Of a stretch of 34,551 bases of DNA, positions 6,878 to 15,390 are shown one piece after another. The stretch spans positions 1 through 34,551 of the forward strand of contig CALXSS010000018.1 in NCBI GenBank assembly GCA_944391225.1. The letters run 5' to 3'. A program made the position numbers and the translations under genes. Position 1 is the first letter of the stretch, and every line of letters begins with the position of its first letter. This DNA is from an uncultured Clostridia bacterium (GTDB lineage Bacteria; Bacillota; Clostridia; UBA1381). Below the pieces are notes generated by a model. That model saw only the letters and a program-made list of their open reading frames with translations, made no database searches and was not told the DNA's origin.

Positions 6878-8479
6878 ATGCGAATAATGTTTGTAGGTGC
6901 AGCTCATGAGGTAACAGGCTCGTGCACTCTTATAGAGGCTGCCGGAAAGAAAATACTTGTAGATTGCGGAATGGAGCAGGGAATAGATCTTTATGAAAAC
7001 AGACCCCTGCCTATAGCTCCGGCGGATGTAGACTGTATCCTGCTCACTCACGCGCATATAGATCATTCCGGAAAGATACCTCTAATGACTGCTCGCGGCT
7101 TTAAGGGCAAGATATATGCTACAGACGCTACTGTAAAGCTGTGTGAAATAATGCTGCTTGACTCCGCGCATATACAGGAGCAGGAAGCAAAATGGCAGAC
7201 GCGAAAAGCCTTGCGCCGCGGCGAGGAGGAAGTAACTCCGCTCTATACGGTTGAGGACGCGGAGCGTTCGCTTGATCAATTCCGCGGATGCAGCTATAAC
7301 AGCTCATATGATATATATGAGGGAATAAGCATAAGATTTATTGACGCGGGTCATCTGCTGGGTTCTTCAAGCATAGAGATAACATTGACCGAAAACGGAG
7401 TGAAGCGTGTGCTTTTGTTTTCGGGTGATATAGGAAATGTCAACAGACCTCTCATACGCGATCCGCAGAAGCCGGAAAAGGCGGATATAGTAATAATTGA
7501 GTCGACATACGGAACACGGGTGCATCCGCCGCGCCGCGACTATAAGTCACAGCTTGCAGATATATGCCAGAGGACCTTTGACCGCGGCGGAACAGTGGTA
7601 ATACCATCGTTTGCTGTGGGCAGAACTCAGGAGCTTTTGTTCCTGCTGCGCGAGATAAAGGAGGAAGGGCTGATAAAGCATCATGACGGATTTCCTGTAT
7701 GGGTAGACAGTCCGCTTTCGGTAGCAGCTACTAATATTTATGACGGAGGCATGGAGGAATATTACGATGAGGAAACTCTCGCGATCATCAGCGAGGGACG
7801 CGATGTGCTTAAATTCCCTGATCTTAAGCTTTCAGTTACTACCGATGAATCAAGAGCAATAAATTTCGATGAAAAGCCAAAGGTAATAATATCGTCAAGC
7901 GGCATGTGCGAGGCGGGACGGATACGCCATCATTTGAAACATAATTTGTGGAAGCCAGAAAATACGGTATTGTTTGTTGGGTATCAGGCAGAGGGAACAT
8001 TGGGTAGTAAGCTTATAGGCGGCGCTGATGAAATAAAGCTCTTCGGCGAGCTGATACATGTAAACGCGAGAATTGAGCAGATGGACGGCATAAGCGGGCA
8101 TGCTGACCGCGATATGCTGCTTGACTGGCTCAGAAATCTGAAAACGCCGCCGATGCATGTGTTTGTAAATCATGGCAGCGATACTGTAACAGATATGTTC
8201 GCTGAGCAGATAACAGCAGCTCTGGGGTTTGTCGCGGAGGCGCCATACAGCGGCGGCACCTATGATCTTGAAACACTCGCGTGTCTTGACGAGGGAAATA
8301 AGGTCAAGTTTGAAAAGACAGTTCCTAAAACAGTTAGAGTATCTACTGTATTTGAACGTCTCGTAAATGCGGGCAAGAGGCTCATGGTAGTCATTGAGCA
8401 TAATCGCGGCGGAGCAAACAAGGATCTTGCAAAATTTGCGGATCAGATAGACGCGCTTTCTAATAAATGGGACAGATAG
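6878..8479 (+). CDS. Beta-CASP metallo-beta-lactamase-fold RNA hydrolase
   Basis: A 533-aa protein of the CPSF73/RNase J-like superfamily. It has the zinc ligands THAHIDH (H58, H60, D62, H63), a further GHLLGSSS segment, SGDIG, and beta-CASP landmarks (ESTYGTR, then PSFAVGRTQELL and SSSGMCEAGRIRHHL), ending with the SGHADR and VNHG motifs of the RNA-specificity region. Members are cytoplasmic ribonucleases; the RNA target is unknown. The start at 6878 is 8 bases behind GGAGG; a GTG at 6869 overlaps the ribosome site and is rejected. It is the first gene of its transcription unit; the LOG gene follows after 39 bases. About 60 residues after the last motif look accessory. Confidence 0.9.
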   Translation: MRIMFVGAAHEVTGSCTLIEAAGKKILVDCGMEQGIDLYENRPLPIAPADVDCILLTHAHIDHSGKIPLMTARGFKGKIYATDATVKLCEIMLLDSAHIQEQEAKWQTRKALRRGEEEVTPLYTVEDAERSLDQFRGCSYNSSYDIYEGISIRFIDAGHLLGSSSIEITLTENGVKRVLLFSGDIGNVNRPLIRDPQKPEKADIVIIESTYGTRVHPPRRDYKSQLADICQRTFDRGGTVVIPSFAVGRTQELLFLLREIKEEGLIKHHDGFPVWVDSPLSVAATNIYDGGMEEYYDEETLAIISEGRDVLKFPDLKLSVTTDESRAINFDEKPKVIISSSGMCEAGRIRHHLKHNLWKPENTVLFVGYQAEGTLGSKLIGGADEIKLFGELIHVNARIEQMDGISGHADRDMLLDWLRNLKTPPMHVFVNHGSDTVTDMFAEQITAALGFVAEAPYSGGTYDLETLACLDEGNKVKFEKTVPKTVRVSTVFERLVNAGKRLMVVIEHNRGGANKDLAKFADQIDALSNKWDR

Positions 8480-8518
8480 CGCGGAAAGAGGAATAATTCA
8501 GACAGAAAGGAAGATTAT

Positions 8519-9100
8519 ATGAAAATATGTGTATTTGGAGCAGCAAGTGATGAGATAAACAAGATGTATATCGATACAGTAGAGAAAATAAGTTATGATA
8601 TGGTAAAACGCGGGCACGAGCTTGTATTTGGTGCAGGCGCAAATGGTCTTATGGGCGCTGCCGCACGCGGCGCAAAGGCGGCAGGCGGCAGGATAACAGG
8701 CGTTATACCTGATTTTTTCAGAGAGGAAAGAATAGAGGAGATATATCAGGAATGCGATGAGCTGATCTATACAGATACAATGCAGGAGAGAAAAATGAAG
8801 ATGGAGGATCTGGCAGACGCGTTTTTGGTAGTGCCCGGCGGAATAGGCACGTTTGAGGAGATGTATGAAGTTCTTACGCTTAAGCAGCTTGGACGGCATC
8901 AAAAGCCGATCGCATTTTATAATATCGCGGGTTACTACAATAATTTAAGCGCGTTTATGCACCATTGCTCAGATGAGGGCTTCATTCGTAAGAATTGCCA
9001 TAAGCTGTATCTTATGTCGGAGGATCCGGACGAGATACTCGATTATATAGAGGACAGTACGCCTCTTGAGTTTACCGTTCATGATCTTAAGCACAGCTGA
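8519..9100 (+). CDS. LOG-family (TIGR00730) nucleotide phosphoribohydrolase-like protein
   Basis: A 193-aa protein with the LOG signature PGGIGTFEE (106-114), preceded by a Rossmann-like N-terminus (VFGAAS, then FGAGANGLMG) and QERKMKM. Enzymes of the family release the base from nucleoside 5'-monophosphates (cytokinin activation in plants, nucleotide turnover in bacteria); the true substrate here is not known. The ribosome site AAAGGAAG lies 7 bases before the ATG. It is co-directional with the metallo-hydrolase gene before it and the membrane protein after it. Confidence 0.9.
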   Translation: MKICVFGAASDEINKMYIDTVEKISYDMVKRGHELVFGAGANGLMGAAARGAKAAGGRITGVIPDFFREERIEEIYQECDELIYTDTMQERKMKMEDLADAFLVVPGGIGTFEEMYEVLTLKQLGRHQKPIAFYNIAGYYNNLSAFMHHCSDEGFIRKNCHKLYLMSEDPDEILDYIEDSTPLEFTVHDLKHS

Positions 9101-9143
9101 GCGTTTTACATACCATACTGATTGAGAAAAAATGGTGGCAGCT

Positions 9144-9686
9144 ATGAGAAAACCAATAAGTATATTACGTGACAGTTTTTTGTATTTTGTGCTGTATTCG
9201 GTTATTGGCTGGTGTTACGAGGTGGCGCTGGAGGTATTCATATACCGTTGGGGCTTTACAAACAGAGGTGTGCTCTGGGGACCGTATTGTCCGGTATACG
9301 GGTTCGGAATGCTGATATTTATTTTCACAATTTATCCTATAATAAAGGATAAACCTTTGAAAAAAAGATTGATGTACATACCGGCAGTATTTGTTGGCTG
9401 CGGTGTGGTAGCAACAGCAGTTGAGCTTATAGCGTCATATATATGCGAGGCGATATTCGGCTCGTGGCCGTGGCAGACATATGCTGATTACAGCATTAAT
9501 TTTCAGGCGCGTATTGCTCTTTCCCCTTCGATCAGATTTGGACTGGGCGGCGTGCTGCTGCTGTATCTTGTGCAGCCTTTGCTGGAGCGCTGTGCAGCAA
9601 AAACAAAAAACAGTATATTAAATGCTGCGGCAGTGATACTGGCTTTGCTTATGCTTGCCGACTGTATAAGAACCTTCGCGTTCTGA
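9144..9686 (+). CDS. CmpB-type membrane protein (putative ABC-transporter permease, PF06541-like)
   Basis: A 180-aa integral membrane protein with about five hydrophobic helices. The N-terminal block (FVLYSVIGWCYEV, then NRGVLWGPYCPVYGFG) is the conserved signature of a Clostridia family labelled putative ABC transporter permease; no ATPase partner is adjacent and the function is unproven. The start at 9144 follows GGTGG by 6 bases; an ATG at 9132 in the same frame would add MVAA but has a poor ribosome site. It is the last gene of its unit and is followed after 8 bases by a strong hairpin. Confidence 0.75.
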   Translation: MRKPISILRDSFLYFVLYSVIGWCYEVALEVFIYRWGFTNRGVLWGPYCPVYGFGMLIFIFTIYPIIKDKPLKKRLMYIPAVFVGCGVVATAVELIASYICEAIFGSWPWQTYADYSINFQARIALSPSIRFGLGGVLLLYLVQPLLERCAAKTKNSILNAAAVILALLMLADCIRTFAF

Positions 9687-9693
9687 AATATGT

Positions 9694-9736
9694 CCTGAGA
9701 CTGTTGCAAGCTCGTTGTGCTTGTAAACAGTCTCAG
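9694..9736 (+). terminator. Hairpin behind the CmpB-type gene (repeat family, copy C)
   Basis: An inverted repeat CCTGAGACTGTT...AACAGTCTCAGG with an inner GCAAGC/GCTTGT stem. It starts 8 bases behind a stop codon and its inner part resembles the terminal hairpins of the other copies. No T run follows, so termination would be imperfect or Rho-assisted. Confidence 0.55.
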
Positions 9737-9924
9737 GCTGCGGTGTAAGTTGCAGCGGCGCTGAAGGGTTCGGCGTCGTTGTATGAAGATGAAAAGATCC
9801 AAGATTTCAAGGAAAGGCACAGACCGACAGTTCTATGAGCATAATTGGTTTTGGTCAAAACACACAAATATAAGCAATCTGTTTTGGTGAAAAGGTAGAT
9901 TGTGATAAATGCACAAAAACATGC

Positions 9925-9953
9925 TTGACAAATAAAATACAGTATGATATTAT
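9925..9953 (+). promoter_or_regulatory. Promoter of the licT-like/ptsG unit
   Basis: Consensus TTGACA (9925-9930), 17-base spacer, TATTAT (9948-9953), with 137 bases of leader before the antiterminator gene. Confidence 0.85.
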
Positions 9954-9977
9954 ACACATATCAAAACTTAATTATTT

Positions 9978-10009
9978 GGAATGTTACCGATAATGCGGGC
10001 TTGACCAAC
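9978..10009 (+). promoter_or_regulatory. Ribonucleic antiterminator (RAT)-like site
   Basis: GGAATGTTACCG (9978-9989) followed by GCGGGCTTGACC. This resembles the RAT sites bound by LicT/SacY/GlcT proteins (GGATTGTTACTG...CAGGCAAAACC). Its 3' end overlaps the first arm of the terminator at 10003-10068, so protein binding would prevent terminator folding. The downstream gene encodes a protein of exactly this family. Confidence 0.75.
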
Positions 10010-10068
10010 TGTTTACATTATGCTATTTAGAAGAAATAAATAGGATATTTGTTTGGGTTGGTTTTTTT
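10003..10068 (+). terminator. Leader terminator controlled by antitermination
   Basis: GACCAAC (10003-10009) can pair with GTTGGT (10057-10062), leading into a run of seven T (10062-10068). The intervening 47 bases form a long loop with weak A/T pairing. It lies 22 bases before the antiterminator start and overlaps the RAT-like site. Confidence 0.65.
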
Positions 10069-10090
10069 GTGCCGTTTTGGGGTAGAACTA

Positions 10091-10936
10091 ATGAAAATCA
10101 AGAAAGTTATCAATAATAATATAGTGTGTGCTGAGGATGATAAGGGAAAAGAGCTTATTGTCACAGGCAAGGGGATAGGCTTCGGCGGAAAGCCGGGCGA
10201 GGAGATTGATTCGGATAAAATACGCAAAACGTATAAGATGGCAAGCTCGTCGGTGCAGCGCAGGCTTATGGAGCTGGTGGAGGAGATACCATACGAGCAC
10301 CTTAAGCTCACTGATGATTTTATTGAGAGGATAAGAGGACGCATTCAGTGCGAGCTCAATGAAAATCTGCTCATCACATTGTCGGATCATATCAGCTTTG
10401 TCATACTGCGTAAAAGCAAGGGGATAGAGTTTTCAAATCCGCTGCTGACCTCTATAATGGAATATTATCCTGAGGAATACGAGCTTGGCAAAGAGTGCCT
10501 TGAAATGATAAAGGATACGTTCGGCATAAAGCTCAAGACCGATGAGGCAGGCTTTATCGCAATGCACATAGTAAACGCTGAGCTTAACACGAGCATGAAC
10601 GAGGTTTACGATATAACAAACCTTATAGAGGGCTGTGTTCAGGTTGCTGAGTATTACTATGACAGAAAATTTGACAGAAAATCTCTTGCGTTCAACAGAT
10701 TTGCGGTGCATTTAAGATATTTCGCGCAGCGTCTGTTCTCAGATACTGTATTTGAGGATTCCACCGAGGCTAAGGATGAGACATTCCGCCGCCTTATAAA
10801 GGAAACATGCAAAAACCACTACAAATGCTCGGAATGTATTGCCGAGTATGTAAAGAATAAATACAATAAGGAAGTTACGGAAGAAGAGCTTGTGTATCTT
10901 ACGATACATCTTAAAAGAATAAATTCTACTCGCTGA
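10091..10936 (+). CDS. BglG/LicT/GlcT-family transcriptional antiterminator
   Basis: A 281-aa RNA-binding antiterminator. The N-terminal CAT domain (MKIKKVINNNIV...GKGIGFG, about 1-55) binds RAT RNA; two PTS regulation domains follow (about 65-170 and 175-281). The four PRD histidines that are phosphorylated by PTS proteins can be seen in SDHISF, AMHIVNAE, AVHLRYF and TIHLKR. The start at 10091 is 8 bases behind GGGGT. A RAT-like site and terminator lie in its own leader, so it probably controls its own operon with the downstream sugar permease, as GlcT and LicT do. The ptsG-like neighbour favours glucose, but specificity is inferred. Confidence 0.92.
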   Translation: MKIKKVINNNIVCAEDDKGKELIVTGKGIGFGGKPGEEIDSDKIRKTYKMASSSVQRRLMELVEEIPYEHLKLTDDFIERIRGRIQCELNENLLITLSDHISFVILRKSKGIEFSNPLLTSIMEYYPEEYELGKECLEMIKDTFGIKLKTDEAGFIAMHIVNAELNTSMNEVYDITNLIEGCVQVAEYYYDRKFDRKSLAFNRFAVHLRYFAQRLFSDTVFEDSTEAKDETFRRLIKETCKNHYKCSECIAEYVKNKYNKEVTEEELVYLTIHLKRINSTR

Positions 10937-10940
10937 TTAT

Positions 10941-11007
10941 TATGCCGTGCAGCGGCCGTGCCGGCATTGATATATCAGGGCGGCGGCGAAAGTCCCGCCT
11001 GTTAAAT
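10941..11007 (+). other. Spacer hairpins between antiterminator and permease
   Basis: Two GC-rich stems: ATGCCG...CGGCAT and GGGCGGCG..CCCGCC. There is no T run, so these may stabilise or space the transcript rather than stop it. Confidence 0.35.
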
Positions 11008-11050
11008 TAAATATATACAATTAAAAAACAGCAAAGAGAGGTAAAAGATC

Positions 11051-13174
11051 ATGAAAGACAAGATTTTTGGCGTACTTCAAAGAGTCGGCCGGTCATTCAT
11101 GCTGCCGATAGCTCTGCTGCCGGTAGCCGGACTGCTGCTTGGAATAGGAAGCTCGTTCACTAACCAGACGATGCTTGAAACCTATCACCTGACTGGTATA
11201 ATACATCAGGGTAATTTCCTTTACACACTGCTCGATATTATGAATAAAGCGGGCAGCGCCGTGTTTGATAACCTTGCTCTATTGTTTGCAATGGGCGTAG
11301 CTATCGGTATGGCGAAAAAAGAAAAAGAGGTTGCTGCTCTTTCAGGAGCTATAGCGTACCTTATAATGAACACAGCAATAAGCGCGCTTATCAGCGCGAA
11401 CGGCGGAGTAGAGGCTATGGCTGATAACTCCACCACAACAGTTCTCGGAATAACAACACTTCAGATGGGCGTTTTTGGCGGTATCATAGTAGGTCTGGGC
11501 GTTGCGGCGCTGCATAATAGATTCTATACTATTCAACTGCCGCAGGTGCTCGCATTCTTCGGCGGTACAAGATTTGTGCCAATAGTATCAAGTGTCGTAT
11601 ATCTCATAGTTGGTATAGCGATGTTCTTTATATGGCCGGTGGTACAGCTGGGTATCTCAAAGCTCGGCGGACTTGTGCTCGCATCTGGCTACGCCGGAAC
11701 ATGGATATACGGAATAATTGAAAGAGCGTTGATACCGTTCGGACTCCACCATGTATTCTACATGCCTTTCTGGCAGACGGGTGTTGGCGGCGAGATGGTC
11801 GTTGACGGAAATCTTATCCAGGGCGCGCAGAATATATTCTTTGCGCAGCTCGCATCACCAAATACAGAAGAATTTGCGGTATCGGCTACAAGATTCATGG
11901 CAGGAAAGTTCCCGTTCATGATATTCGGTCTGCCGGGTGCGGCGCTTGCAATGTACAAATGCGCAAGAAGCGAAAAGAAAAAGGTAGTTGGCGGTCTTTT
12001 GCTCTCAGCAGCGCTTACATCTATGCTCACAGGTATTACAGAGCCGCTTGAGTTCACGTTCTTGTTTGTGGCTCCGCTTATGTATGCGGTCCACTGTGTA
12101 TTCGCCGGTCTTTCATACATGCTTATGCACATATTCAATGTCGGCGTGGGAATGACCTTCTCCGGCGGTCTTATAGATATGACGCTTTTCGGAATAATGC
12201 AGGGCAATGCTAAAACACACTGGATATGGATAGTTATAGTAGGCGTTGTATACTTTGCGCTTTACTATCTCGTATTCAGCTTTATGATAAAGAAATTCAA
12301 TTATAAAACTCCTGGACGCGAGGCGGACAATGAGGAGCCTAAGCTCTATACTCGTGCCGACGTCAATGCGAGAAAGGCTGCAGAAGCTGGCGCAGGCGGC
12401 GATATGACCAGCGCGCTGATCCTTAACGGACTCGGCGGAAAGTCGAATATCTCAGATCTTGACTGCTGCGCTACAAGGCTCAGAGTTACTGTAATAGATC
12501 CCGATAAGGTGCAGGATCCTATGCTCAAATCGAGCGGCGCATCGGGCGTAATACACAAGGGCAATGGCGTACAGGTGATATACGGACCTCAGGTATCTGT
12601 AATAAAGTCAAGGCTTGAGACGTTTGTTGAACAGCTCCCCTCAGGAGTTGACACCGTGCCGCTCGGCGATGGACCGGCTGCGGAGCCTGAGAAGAAGGAG
12701 GAGCCAGCGGCGGCAGGTACCGGCGATGTGCTCAGCGCTTATATGAACGGAACGGTTGTACCGCTTGAGGAGGTAGAGGACGAGGCATTCTCAAGCGGAG
12801 TGCTTGGACTTGGCATAGCTATAGAGCCTGCAGAGGGCAAGCTTTATTCACCGGTGGACGGCGAGGTGGAAAACCTGTTCGATACAAAGCATGCCATCGG
12901 AGTGACAACTGATAAGGGCGCGGAGCTGCTCATGCATATAGGAATGGATACGGTAAAGCTAAAGGGCAAGTATTTTACTGCTCATGTCGCTAATGGTGAT
13001 AAGATAAAGAAAGGCGATCTTCTTATAAGCTTTGATATAGAAGCTATACGCGCCAAGGGCTATAAGACCATAACACCGCTTGTAGTGTGCAACAGTGATG
13101 ATTATAAGGCTGTAGTTCCGGCGGCTTCTGGAGCGGTCAAGGTCGGAGATGATCTTCTGAAAGTAGAGGGCTGA
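11051..13174 (+). CDS. ptsG: PTS sugar transporter EIICBA (glucose type)
   Basis: A 707-aa membrane permease that imports and phosphorylates a hexose, with all three PTS domains fused. EIIC covers about 1-415 (hydrophobic; IPFGLHHVFYMPF, GLPGAALAM, and TGITEPLEF, a family signature). EIIB covers about 452-530, with the phosphorylated Cys473 in CCATRLRV. EIIA covers about 580-705, with H614 and the active H629 in LMHIGMDTVKLKG. An Ala/Glu/Pro-rich linker joins B and A (about 535-558). Domain order matches PtsG of Gram-positives, so glucose is the likely substrate, though N-acetylglucosamine-type relatives cannot be excluded. The ribosome site AGAGAGG precedes the ATG. It is probably under antitermination from 9978-10068 and is followed by ptsI. 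Confidence 0.93.
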   Translation: MKDKIFGVLQRVGRSFMLPIALLPVAGLLLGIGSSFTNQTMLETYHLTGIIHQGNFLYTLLDIMNKAGSAVFDNLALLFAMGVAIGMAKKEKEVAALSGAIAYLIMNTAISALISANGGVEAMADNSTTTVLGITTLQMGVFGGIIVGLGVAALHNRFYTIQLPQVLAFFGGTRFVPIVSSVVYLIVGIAMFFIWPVVQLGISKLGGLVLASGYAGTWIYGIIERALIPFGLHHVFYMPFWQTGVGGEMVVDGNLIQGAQNIFFAQLASPNTEEFAVSATRFMAGKFPFMIFGLPGAALAMYKCARSEKKKVVGGLLLSAALTSMLTGITEPLEFTFLFVAPLMYAVHCVFAGLSYMLMHIFNVGVGMTFSGGLIDMTLFGIMQGNAKTHWIWIVIVGVVYFALYYLVFSFMIKKFNYKTPGREADNEEPKLYTRADVNARKAAEAGAGGDMTSALILNGLGGKSNISDLDCCATRLRVTVIDPDKVQDPMLKSSGASGVIHKGNGVQVIYGPQVSVIKSRLETFVEQLPSGVDTVPLGDGPAAEPEKKEEPAAAGTGDVLSAYMNGTVVPLEEVEDEAFSSGVLGLGIAIEPAEGKLYSPVDGEVENLFDTKHAIGVTTDKGAELLMHIGMDTVKLKGKYFTAHVANGDKIKKGDLLISFDIEAIRAKGYKTITPLVVCNSDDYKAVVPAASGAVKVGDDLLKVEG

Positions 13175-13184
13175 TATATATGAT

Positions 13185-13221
13185 GGGGCTGCAGCAAGCT
13201 TATTGAGTTTTGCGCAGCCTC
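13185..13221 (+). repeat. Minimal repeat-family hairpin (copy D) between ptsG and ptsI
   Basis: GGGGCTGCAGCAA joined directly to TTGAG...GCGCAGCCTC: the two ends of the long element with the middle missing. It is a bulged stem without a T run, starting 11 bases behind the ptsG stop, so read-through into ptsI is likely. Confidence 0.55.
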
Positions 13222-13297
13222 TCTATACAAAATAAAATATTAGAGTTGCTGCGCGGTCTTTTCCGGAGTCGGCGCAAAATATAAGGAGGCGGAAAAT

Positions 13298-14932
13298 ATG
13301 ATCAAAATAACAGGAAAAGGTGTTTACGGTGCTATAGCAATAGGAAAAATATCTGTATTCAACCGTAATGAGGTACCTGTTAAACGCGCGCATATTACCG
13401 ATGTGGACGCGGAAAAGGAACGTTTCGAGCGTGCAAAAGCTGATACCTTAAGGGAGCTGGGCGAAATATACGAAAAGGCTCTTAAGGAAGTAGGAGAAGC
13501 AAACGCGCAGATTTTTGAAATTCATCAGATGATGGTCGAGGATGACGATTATAACGAGTCGATAATAAATATAATCGAAACACAGAAAGTAACAGCGGAT
13601 TATGCCGTAGCGGTGACAGCTGATAATTTCGCAGCTATGTTCGCTGCTATGGAGGACGCGTACATGCAGGCGCGCGCGGCAGATGTGAAGGATATATCAA
13701 ACAGGATAATAAAGAACCTTACAAGCGTTGGAGAGCAGGGAGGAGTATCGGAGAATCAGGTCATAATCTGTGCTGATGATCTTGCGCCGAGCGAGACAGT
13801 GTCGCTTGATAAGGAAAAGGTGCTTGCATTTGTTACAGCTTACGGCTCGTCAAACTCACATACAGCGATCCTTGCGAGAACGATGAACATACCGGCAGTC
13901 ATCGGCACGGGCGAGAAGATGCTCGAGCAGGTATCCGACGGAGCTTTGGCAATAGTTGACGGCTACACAGGAACGATATATGTAGACCCTGACGAGGAAA
14001 CCATTGCCGCTATGAAGAAGAAGCAGGATGAGGATGCGGCGAGAAAACGTCTGCTGCTCGAGCTTAAGGGCAAGGAAAACGTCACGCTTGACGGCAGACA
14101 TGTAAATATATTCGCAAACATAGGCGGACCGCAGGATATTGGCGCGGTGCTGCTCAACGATGCAGGCGGCATAGGTCTGTTCAGAAGTGAATTCCTCTAT
14201 CTTGAAAACAGTGACTTCCCCACGGAGGAGGAGCAGTTCAGAGCGTATAAAAAGGTGCTCGAAAGCATGGCTGGAAAAAAGGTCATAATAAGAACGCTCG
14301 ATATTGGCGCCGATAAGCAGGTGGATTATTTCGGGCTGGATAAGGAGGATAACCCGGCGCTCGGATTCAGAGCTATACGTATCTGTCTTAAGCGCCCGGA
14401 GATATTCAAGGTACAGTTACGCGCGCTGTTCAGAGCGTCAATATACGGAAATCTGGGAATAATGTTCCCGATGATAACCTCCGAAAAGGAGATAGAGCAG
14501 ATAATGGCTATAGTTGAGGAGGTAAAGACAGAGCTGAGGGAACAGGGACTTCAGTTCAGCGATTCAATAGAGCTTGGTATTATGATCGAGACTCCTGCTG
14601 CCGCGGTTATCAGCGACAGGCTTGCGCCTATGGTAGATTTCTTCAGCGTAGGCACAAACGACCTTACACAGTATACACTCGCTATAGACAGGCAGAATCC
14701 AAAGCTTGAGGATTTCTGCGATACACATCATGAGGCTATATTGAGGCTTATAGAGCTTTCCGCAAAGAATGCGCATGAGCACGGCGCATGGATAGGCATA
14801 TGCGGCGAGCTTGCGGCTGATACTACACTCACAGAGAAATTCTTAAAAATGGGCATAGACGAACTATCTGTATCGCCGAGCTTTGTATTAAAGGTTCGTG
14901 ATGCGGTACGCAGTCTTGACTTGAGTAAATAA
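13298..14932 (+). CDS. ptsI: PTS enzyme I (phosphoenolpyruvate-protein phosphotransferase)
   Basis: A 544-aa cytoplasmic enzyme that takes phosphate from phosphoenolpyruvate and passes it to HPr. It has the N-terminal GKGVYGAIAIG segment, the phosphorylated His188 in GSSNSHTAILAR, the PEP-binding RTLDIGADK and FGLDKEDNPALGFRAIR blocks, the MIETPAA and SVGTNDLTQY segments, and the IGICGELA active-site Cys. Length is slightly below E. coli PtsI (575) but complete for Gram-positive forms. AAGGAGG lies 8 bases upstream. No ptsH (HPr) gene is present in this window. It probably belongs to the same unit as ptsG and ends in the repeat-element terminator at 15082-15127. Confidence 0.96.
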   Translation: MIKITGKGVYGAIAIGKISVFNRNEVPVKRAHITDVDAEKERFERAKADTLRELGEIYEKALKEVGEANAQIFEIHQMMVEDDDYNESIINIIETQKVTADYAVAVTADNFAAMFAAMEDAYMQARAADVKDISNRIIKNLTSVGEQGGVSENQVIICADDLAPSETVSLDKEKVLAFVTAYGSSNSHTAILARTMNIPAVIGTGEKMLEQVSDGALAIVDGYTGTIYVDPDEETIAAMKKKQDEDAARKRLLLELKGKENVTLDGRHVNIFANIGGPQDIGAVLLNDAGGIGLFRSEFLYLENSDFPTEEEQFRAYKKVLESMAGKKVIIRTLDIGADKQVDYFGLDKEDNPALGFRAIRICLKRPEIFKVQLRALFRASIYGNLGIMFPMITSEKEIEQIMAIVEEVKTELREQGLQFSDSIELGIMIETPAAAVISDRLAPMVDFFSVGTNDLTQYTLAIDRQNPKLEDFCDTHHEAILRLIELSAKNAHEHGAWIGICGELAADTTLTEKFLKMGIDELSVSPSFVLKVRDAVRSLDLSK

Positions 14933-14945
14933 CACAGCACAAAAT

Positions 14946-15127
14946 GGGGCAGCAGTAAAACGCGCAGGTGGCTTTATTTTATGAGCGTAACTTACCGCTC
15001 GATGCGCTTTCGTATGCTTTCGGGCAAAGAGGATGAGTCGCTTTGTTTCGTCATTTCTGCATTGTTTTTCTAAAGCACCGCGAGGCTGATGCAAACTTGT
15101 TGAGTTTGTATCAGCCTCGTTTTTTTT
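14946..15127 (+). repeat. Dispersed element, copy E (shortened) behind ptsI
   Basis: The element starts GGGGCAGCAGTAAAACGC 14 bases behind the ptsI stop and ends in a hairpin with a T run. Alignment to copy F (19056-19335, minus) covers the 5' end, ACTTACCGCTCGA, the TTCGGGCAA block, TTTGTTTCGTC, TTCTGCA and TTTTTCTAAAGC. About 100 bases in the 5' half are missing relative to F. Confidence 0.8.
15082..15127 (+). terminator. Terminator of the PTS unit (3' end of copy E)
   Basis: A 37-base near-perfect hairpin from GAGGCTGATGCAAAC to GTTTGTATCAGCCTC, then G and a run of T. It is a textbook intrinsic terminator, supplied by the repeat element. Confidence 0.88.
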
Positions 15128-15138
15128 TGGGTTCATAT

Positions 15139-15277
15139 TAAAATGTTGGGGTTGTAAGGGGGATAGTATCCGCCAGTCATTAGCGCGGCGTGGATGCGGG
15201 CAGATAATATCTGCCCCTACAGGAAATCGAAAAGCTATCAACTGCCTGTGTAACAGATATGCAAACCCCAATATTTA
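15139..15277. repeat. Second, MITE-like inverted-repeat element
   Basis: About 139 bp bounded by imperfect inverted ends (15139-15152 and 15264-15277, 12 of 14 matching, core TTGGGGTT). Inside is the hairpin GGGCAGAT-AAT-ATCTGCCC (15198-15216) followed by CCTAC, and a related GGGGGATAGTATCCGCC block. It has no coding capacity. The GGGCAGAT..ATCTGCCCCTAC palindrome is of the kind found scattered in gut Clostridia genomes; the family is not identified here. Confidence 0.5.
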
Positions 15278-15390
15278 TTTATTGTTCATTTTATTAAAGA
15301 AACGTTTTATTTGATATATTGTTAAGCAAAGCAGCTGTTGAGTGAATACTATAAGGGTAAGGTAGTATTCTGCAGTTCATTTTTTGCGTT

